In this document: one piece after another, positions 13,887 to 18,200 of the stretch
How the letters are laid out: the number at the start of each line of letters is the position of its first letter
How positions within the stretch are numbered: position 1 is the stretch's first letter
Source of the DNA: an uncultured Oscillospiraceae bacterium
GTDB taxonomy: Bacteria; Bacillota; Clostridia; Oscillospirales; Oscillospiraceae
Direction of reading: 5' to 3'
Length of the DNA stretch: 18,200 nt
Assembly: GCA_934643765.1 (NCBI GenBank)
Contig: CAKUCT010000013.1
Span: forward strand, 1-18,200
Notes under the pieces: generated by a model
Seen by the model: only the letters and a program-made list of their open reading frames with translations
The model's database searches: none
What the model was told of the DNA's origin: nothing
Program-made: the position numbers and the translations under genes

Positions 13887-15296
13887 TTAGAAGACCAGGC
13901 CGAGCACTACGTACAGAACGATGCTCAGTCCGGCTGCCGTGCAGACATACGGGAGCTGCGTCTTGACATGGTCAATGATGTCGCAGCCCGTCACCGAGCA
14001 GGTCATAATCGTGGTATCCGAAATCGGGGAAGCATGGTCGCCGAAGATACTGCCGCCAAACAGAGCGCCTGCAACCAGGGCCAGGTTGGAGCCCATCGTG
14101 TAGGCCATCGGCAGAACGAGAACCGCGACAATCGCCATCGTGCCCATCGACGTGCCCGTTGCGAAGGAAATGAGCAGCGCAATGATGAACGTGATGACCG
14201 GGAGCAGGCCCGGGTTCAGGATGGACATAAAGATGCTGCCAAGGTAGTTGCCGGTGTCGAGCGACTTTACGATGTTGCCCATGGTAAAGCCGAAGAGCAG
14301 GACGAACGTAATGGGAAGCATCGGCTTCATACCCTCAAAGATCTCATCAATAACCTGGCTGGGGGTGAAGACCTTTTCCACGCAGCACATCACAGCCGCG
14401 ACGAGAAGGCTCGACGTAACGGCCCAGATCAGGGCTCTCATGCCGGAGCCGTTCATCAGGTTGCCGCCGCCGGTGATGATGAGCGCCGCAAACATGACAG
14501 CGATCAGAACGCCGATCGGGAGCAGGAGGTTGATTGCGCGGGGCGTTGCTTCAACCGTCACCTTGGAGGTGTCCGCGTTGGGCTTTGCGTGCGCCGGATC
14601 GTCCAGCATGCCGGTCTCCGCGGCGCGCTTTTCGGCCTTGGCCATCGGGCCAAAGTCCTTCTGCGTCAGCGCCAGAACAAAGACCATCAGAATGGAAATC
14701 ACACAGTAGAAGTTCAACGGAATCGACTTGAACAGCAGGCCGACCGCCTCATTTTCCGGCACGCCGCCGGAGACCAGATAGCCGGTCATAGCCGCCAGCC
14801 ACCCGGAGAACGGGAACAGCACGCACCAGGGAGTAGAGGTCGTGTGGATGATGTACGCCGCCTTCTCATGCGGAACCTTCAGCGCGTCGTTGACGGGGCG
14901 GGAAACCGCGCCGGCGACCATGCAGCTGAGTGTGCCGGAAGTGAAGACCACCAGGCCCAGCAGCCACGTGAAGATGTTCGCGCCGCGCTTGGACTTGATG
15001 AGCTGCTGCCGCTTGACGACAACATTCACAAAGCCCTGAATACCGCCCGACTTCTCCGCCAGATGAATGATGGCGGAGGTGATCAGCACGGAGGCAATGA
15101 TCAGGGTGTTGCTCTCGGTCATCGTGTCGAGGATCGTGTAGATGCCGGCGTTGATGCCCGGGAAAATCGCCCAACCATTGAGCACCAGGCTGCCGGTCAT
15201 AATACCGATGAGCAGCGAAATAAAGACGTTTTTGGTGACCAGTGCCAACACAATCGTCAGCAGTGGCGGAACCAGGGACCAGAACCCAAATTCCAT
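13887..15296 (-). CDS. NhaC-family Na+/H+ (or organic acid) antiporter
   Basis: A 469-residue integral membrane protein with about eleven or twelve helices. Family marks include FGFWSLVPPLLTIVLALVTK at the N-terminus, a SFATGTSMGTMAIVAVL region, and GDHASPISDTTI at 419-430, the hallmark of NhaC/MleN-type antiporters. Members exchange Na+ for H+ or couple Na+/H+ to organic acid exchange, so the protein may move a substrate or product of the adjacent D-amino acid enzymes instead of acting in pH homeostasis. The start at 15296 follows GGAGGA with good spacing; the frame continues upstream to 15500 but that part overlaps the amidohydrolase gene. It is the last gene of its operon, 55 bp after the amidohydrolase, and ends before a strong terminator. 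Confidence 0.92.
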   Translation of the reverse strand: MEFGFWSLVPPLLTIVLALVTKNVFISLLIGIMTGSLVLNGWAIFPGINAGIYTILDTMTESNTLIIASVLITSAIIHLAEKSGGIQGFVNVVVKRQQLIKSKRGANIFTWLLGLVVFTSGTLSCMVAGAVSRPVNDALKVPHEKAAYIIHTTSTPWCVLFPFSGWLAAMTGYLVSGGVPENEAVGLLFKSIPLNFYCVISILMVFVLALTQKDFGPMAKAEKRAAETGMLDDPAHAKPNADTSKVTVEATPRAINLLLPIGVLIAVMFAALIITGGGNLMNGSGMRALIWAVTSSLLVAAVMCCVEKVFTPSQVIDEIFEGMKPMLPITFVLLFGFTMGNIVKSLDTGNYLGSIFMSILNPGLLPVITFIIALLISFATGTSMGTMAIVAVLVLPMAYTMGSNLALVAGALFGGSIFGDHASPISDTTIMTCSVTGCDIIDHVKTQLPYVCTAAGLSIVLYVVLGLVF

Positions 15297-15351
15297 AGTT
15301 TCTCCTCCTTCTTCTTTTTCCGGCCGCGCCGCAATGGCGTGTGCCGAAGAC

Positions 15352-16698
15352 TTACTTTCTAAGCGCCCTTCCCAGATCTGCGCGGACAATGGCGCAGTCC
15401 TTCGCGGCAACCTCTCCGCCGATGAACACGTAATCAATGCCCTTCGGCGCGAGCATCGGATCGTCAAACGTTGCGCCGTCCTGGATTTTCTCCGGATCAA
15501 AGATCACAACGTCCGCGTCCGCACCGACATTCAGCCGGCCCTTCTGAGAAAGCCCCAGACGCTCTGCCGCGGCGCTTGTCATCTTGCGGATGGCTTCATA
15601 AAGCGTCAGATCGCCGTGCCGGACAAACTCGGCAATAAACTTCGGGAATGAGCCCGCCGCACGCGGATGGCCCTGGCCGTTGTCGATCAGGCCGTCGCTT
15701 CCCAGAATCACACCCGGGTCAGACAGCGCCATACGGATATCCGACTCGGTCATCACGTAGCAGACCGTCAAGCACTCCGGGAAATCACGGCGCATCTCCT
15801 CAAAGGTCTCCTTTGTGCAGCGCTGGCCCTTGTACTTGCCCTCCATCAGCTGGCAGGCGCTGTAGTCGCAGTGGTACCGCTCCAGCCAGCCGTCGTCATA
15901 GGTCGTCGCGCCGATGCGCGTGGAGAACGCAAAATAGGGATAGCAGTCGCACAGCACGTCAAGGCCGTTCATGCGGTAGCCGTCAACCTGGCGAAGAAGC
16001 TCTTCCATCTGGCCGAAGCCGCCCATCGAGCCGATGTGCGAGACCTGCACCGGAATGTGATACAGTTCAGCCGCCTCCGCAACCTCGGCGACAGCGCCGA
16101 AAATCCGAGCCTCGTCGTCGCGCACATGCGCAGAAATGAGCTTGCGGCTCTCTGCGCAGCAGCTGGCCGTCTCCAGAAATTCCTTCCGCCCGGTGCCGGG
16201 CACATAGCGAAGGCCGTAGCTGATGCCGGCGCAGCCGTTTTTGAGCGCCTGCGACAGTTCCAGCTTCAGCTCCTCCAGCTGTGCATCCGAAATCGGCGCG
16301 TACTTATCCGTTCCGCCGACCTTCTCGCGGAAGAACTGGTGGCCCGCGAACATCACAACGTTCACCGGCGCGCCGTCGCGGTCGACAATGTCCAGATACT
16401 CCACCGGGTCATAGACGTTGATGCCGCAGTTGCCGCCAACGGCCGTCGTTACGCCCATGCGCAGCATCGCGTCAAAGATGCTCCGCGCAATTTTCCCGTC
16501 CCGGACGGGGTCTTCATGCATGTGAATGTCGATAAAGCCGGGGCAGACCACGCGGCCGGCCGCGTCAATGACACGCTCCGCGTCCGGGCAGTCTTTTGTG
16601 ACTGCAGCGACCTTCCCGTTTTCCAGCAACACGTTCAGCTTCGCCTGCACGTGGTTGGCCGGGTCAATGACGAAGCCATTTTTAATCAGCGTTTTCAT
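15352..16698 (-). CDS. N-acyl-D-amino-acid deacylase / D-aminoacylase-like amidohydrolase
   Basis: A 448-residue cytoplasmic metal hydrolase, somewhat shorter than characterised D-aminoacylases (about 480-530). Metal and catalytic residues are in place: His59 and His61 (DIHMHED), Cys91 (GGNCG, the bridging cysteine of D-aminoacylases), His192 (SAHVRDD), His222 (VSHIGSM) and Asp336 (LGSDGL). The spacing His192 to His222 equals that of the two zinc-binding histidines in the characterised enzyme. HPRAAGSFPKF and the C-terminal GRLNVGADADVVIFDP are typical of the group. Expected reaction: removal of the acyl group from N-acyl-D-amino acids. It begins 14 bp after the PLP enzyme gene with an AGAGG site, in one operon. 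A dihydroorotase-like or other amidase activity is possible, but the Cys91 motif favours D-aminoacylase. Confidence 0.88.
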   Translation of the reverse strand: MKTLIKNGFVIDPANHVQAKLNVLLENGKVAAVTKDCPDAERVIDAAGRVVCPGFIDIHMHEDPVRDGKIARSIFDAMLRMGVTTAVGGNCGINVYDPVEYLDIVDRDGAPVNVVMFAGHQFFREKVGGTDKYAPISDAQLEELKLELSQALKNGCAGISYGLRYVPGTGRKEFLETASCCAESRKLISAHVRDDEARIFGAVAEVAEAAELYHIPVQVSHIGSMGGFGQMEELLRQVDGYRMNGLDVLCDCYPYFAFSTRIGATTYDDGWLERYHCDYSACQLMEGKYKGQRCTKETFEEMRRDFPECLTVCYVMTESDIRMALSDPGVILGSDGLIDNGQGHPRAAGSFPKFIAEFVRHGDLTLYEAIRKMTSAAAERLGLSQKGRLNVGADADVVIFDPEKIQDGATFDDPMLAPKGIDYVFIGGEVAAKDCAIVRADLGRALRK

Positions 16699-16712
16699 AT
16701 CCGCGCCTCTTC

Positions 16713-17768
16713 TCAGTAAATTTCACCGAGCATCGACTGCTCCGCGAACAGAGCCGTCGCGCCGCCGGTGTGCCAGAAGACAACCGTGCTGCCCTTCTCT
16801 ACCTTGCCAAGCCGGATGTGATCAATCAGACCTGCAAGCGCTTTGCCTGTATAGACCGGGTCAACAAACAGTCCCTCCAGCCGCGCGAGCATCTTGATGG
16901 CCTCGCTCGCCTTTTCGTTCGGCTGCTCATAGCCGGGTGCGTAGTAGTTGGTATCCATGTGCAGATCGGCATCCTTGTCGACGCGCGCATCGCTTCCGAG
17001 ATCCTGCAGCACCTGATTGGCAAGGTTCTGCACCTTGACCAGATACGCCTCGTTCTTGGGGCTGACAGTGATCGAGCGGATTTCCGCCGCGGACTTCACC
17101 AGCTTTCTGCCCGCGGCAAGACCTGCCATCGTGCCGCCGGTGCCGGTGGCGTGGTAGATATAGTCTGCCTTGAGGCCCATCTCATCCATCTGCGCTGCAA
17201 GCTCCACAAAGCCCGCGGCAAAGCCGATCGAACCCACATGGCTGGCGCCGCCCATCGGCACATCATAGCAGGGTTTTCCGGCCGCGGTCAGCTCCGCCGC
17301 ATGCTTTGCGCCCATGACGAACGATCTAGCCTCAGCGTCGTCTTCCGTTTCGCCGGGCTCAATATCCACAATATGGATTTCCGCGCCCATGATTTTGTCG
17401 AGCAGAAGGTTGGCGCGCACATCTTTTTCATCGGGCTTGACAACCGCCGTCAGATACAGAATCGGGTCCAGTCCACAGCGGCGGCAGGCGGAAACCGTCT
17501 CCATCGCATGGTTCGACTGCGTTGCGCCGTAGGTGATGACGCTGGTGCAGCCCTTGGAAACCGCATCGCCGAGCAGATACTCCAGCTTGCGGATCTTATT
17601 GCCGCCGAACAGGTTCATGCCGGTAAAATCGTCGCGCTTGATGTAAAGATTGACGCCAAGCTCCTTGGAGAGATTCTCCAGCTTATAAAACGGCGTCGGG
17701 AAAAAGCCCAGCTTCACATGCGGCACAGACGCAAAGCGCGCCTGTGCGGCGGAAATTTTTTCATTCAT
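16713..17768 (-). CDS. D-cysteine desulfhydrase / ACC deaminase-family PLP enzyme
   Basis: A 351-residue fold-type II PLP enzyme. The cofactor lysine is Lys58 in FGGNKIRKLEYLL, and ATQSNHA (Ser85-Asn86-His87) is the family motif at the active site. ATGTGGTMAGL forms the phosphate-binding loop, and WHTGGATALF near the end is typical. Family members eliminate sulfide and ammonia from D-cysteine to give pyruvate, or deaminate 1-aminocyclopropane-1-carboxylate; some act on D-serine or chloro-D-alanine. I cannot separate these from sequence alone. Placement directly before a D-aminoacylase gene supports a D-amino acid substrate: the deacylase would release a D-amino acid that this enzyme degrades. 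The start at 17768 follows AAGGAAG by about nine bases and lies 31 bp after the DUF711 gene. Confidence 0.9.
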   Translation of the reverse strand: MNEKISAAQARFASVPHVKLGFFPTPFYKLENLSKELGVNLYIKRDDFTGMNLFGGNKIRKLEYLLGDAVSKGCTSVITYGATQSNHAMETVSACRRCGLDPILYLTAVVKPDEKDVRANLLLDKIMGAEIHIVDIEPGETEDDAEARSFVMGAKHAAELTAAGKPCYDVPMGGASHVGSIGFAAGFVELAAQMDEMGLKADYIYHATGTGGTMAGLAAGRKLVKSAAEIRSITVSPKNEAYLVKVQNLANQVLQDLGSDARVDKDADLHMDTNYYAPGYEQPNEKASEAIKMLARLEGLFVDPVYTGKALAGLIDHIRLGKVEKGSTVVFWHTGGATALFAEQSMLGEIY

Positions 17769-17799
17769 ATCGTAACGCTTCCTTTCAGGAATATCTTTT

Positions 17800-18200
17800 T
17801 TAATTTTTCAGACTCTGCAGCGGCGCGGGAATCCGTCCGCCGCGAGCAATGAAGTCCGCACTGGACGCCACGTGCACCGGCATGACGGGTGCGGAGCCAA
17901 GAAGTCCCCCCATCTCCACCATATCGCCGACCGTTTTTCCCTCCACCGGGATAATACGGACCGCGGTCGTCTTGCTGTTGACCATGCCGATGGCCGCCTC
18001 GTCGGCGATAATCGCAGAAATGGTCTCGGCTGTGGTATCGCCGGGAACGGCAATCATGTCAAGGCCCACCGAGCAGACGCAGGTCATGGCTTCGAGCTTA
18101 TCAATCGTCAGCGTGCCGTCCAAGGCTGCGGCAATCATGCCCTCGTCTTCCGAGACCGGGATGAACGCGCCGGACAGGCCGCCCACGCGGCCGGAGGCCA
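17800..18200 (-). CDS. PFL family protein (DUF711/UPF0210), C-terminal part
   Basis: The last 132 residues of a protein whose usual length is about 450 residues; the frame is open to the right edge, so the start is outside the window. Family signatures are visible: GGLSGAFIPVSEDEGM, VGLDMIAVPGDT, GGLLGSAPVMPV and the C-terminal FIARGGRIPAPLQSLKN. The biochemical function of DUF711 proteins is, to my knowledge, not established; they are widely conserved and often lie beside a small ACT-domain gene, which here could be upstream off the window. Its lead position in an operon with two D-amino acid enzymes and an antiporter is a contextual clue to its role. Confidence 0.92.
   Translation of the reverse strand, partial: ASGRVGGLSGAFIPVSEDEGMIAAALDGTLTIDKLEAMTCVCSVGLDMIAVPGDTTAETISAIIADEAAIGMVNSKTTAVRIIPVEGKTVGDMVEMGGLLGSAPVMPVHVASSADFIARGGRIPAPLQSLKN

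Noticed and set aside
13806..15362. Plus-strand open frame of 518 codons
   Set aside because: Antisense to the NhaC-family gene, runs through its terminator, and has a low-complexity Arg/His/Asp/Gln-rich composition.

Overview
The window reads as a GC-rich Firmicutes chromosome segment, most likely a gut-type Clostridia in or near the Oscillospiraceae. That assignment is an inference. It rests on strong AGGAGG-type ribosome binding sites on most genes, a lipobox solute-binding protein, CdaR and XRE-type regulators typical of Firmicutes, and strong third-position GC bias that produces long open frames antisense to real genes. I found no tRNA, rRNA, CRISPR, insertion sequence or phage gene. No gap between genes exceeds 300 bases; the longest are 7022-7302 and 9940-10177.

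Region 1 (1-7021, all minus strand, transcribed from high to low coordinates) is one probable operon: a divergent PdxA-like dehydrogenase, a lipoprotein solute-binding protein, the permeases DppB and DppC, an M20 metallodipeptidase, and the ATPase DppD, which runs off the left edge. It looks like a peptide uptake and hydrolysis module. The PdxA-like enzyme keeps the metal ligands but appears to have lost several phosphate-substrate contacts of true PdxA. A large stem-loop lies between the binding-protein gene and dppB.

Region 2 (7022-9939) holds a divergent orphan membrane-protein gene (plus strand), a bidirectional terminator, and a minus-strand pair made of an IolO-like sugar-acid epimerase and a CdaR-type regulator, joined by an ATGA overlap and driven by a near-consensus promoter. 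Region 3 (10093-12139) is a self-contained nadE transcription unit with promoter and terminator, for glutamine-dependent NAD+ synthase. Region 4 (12150-13805, minus) is an XRE regulator with about six membrane segments, followed by a four-helix membrane protein. Each has an extended -10 promoter candidate overlapped or flanked by inverted repeats.

Region 5 (13838 to the right edge, minus) is a second catabolic operon: a DUF711/PFL protein (partial), a D-cysteine desulfhydrase/ACC deaminase-family PLP enzyme, an N-acyl-D-amino-acid deacylase-like amidohydrolase and an NhaC-family antiporter, ending at a 15-bp-stem terminator. It suggests scavenging of D-amino acids or N-acyl-D-amino acids.

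The best candidates for something new are the PdxA-like enzyme with altered substrate residues inside a peptide-transport operon, the mutually exclusive hairpins before dppB, and the membrane-embedded XRE regulator with its partner and candidate operators.
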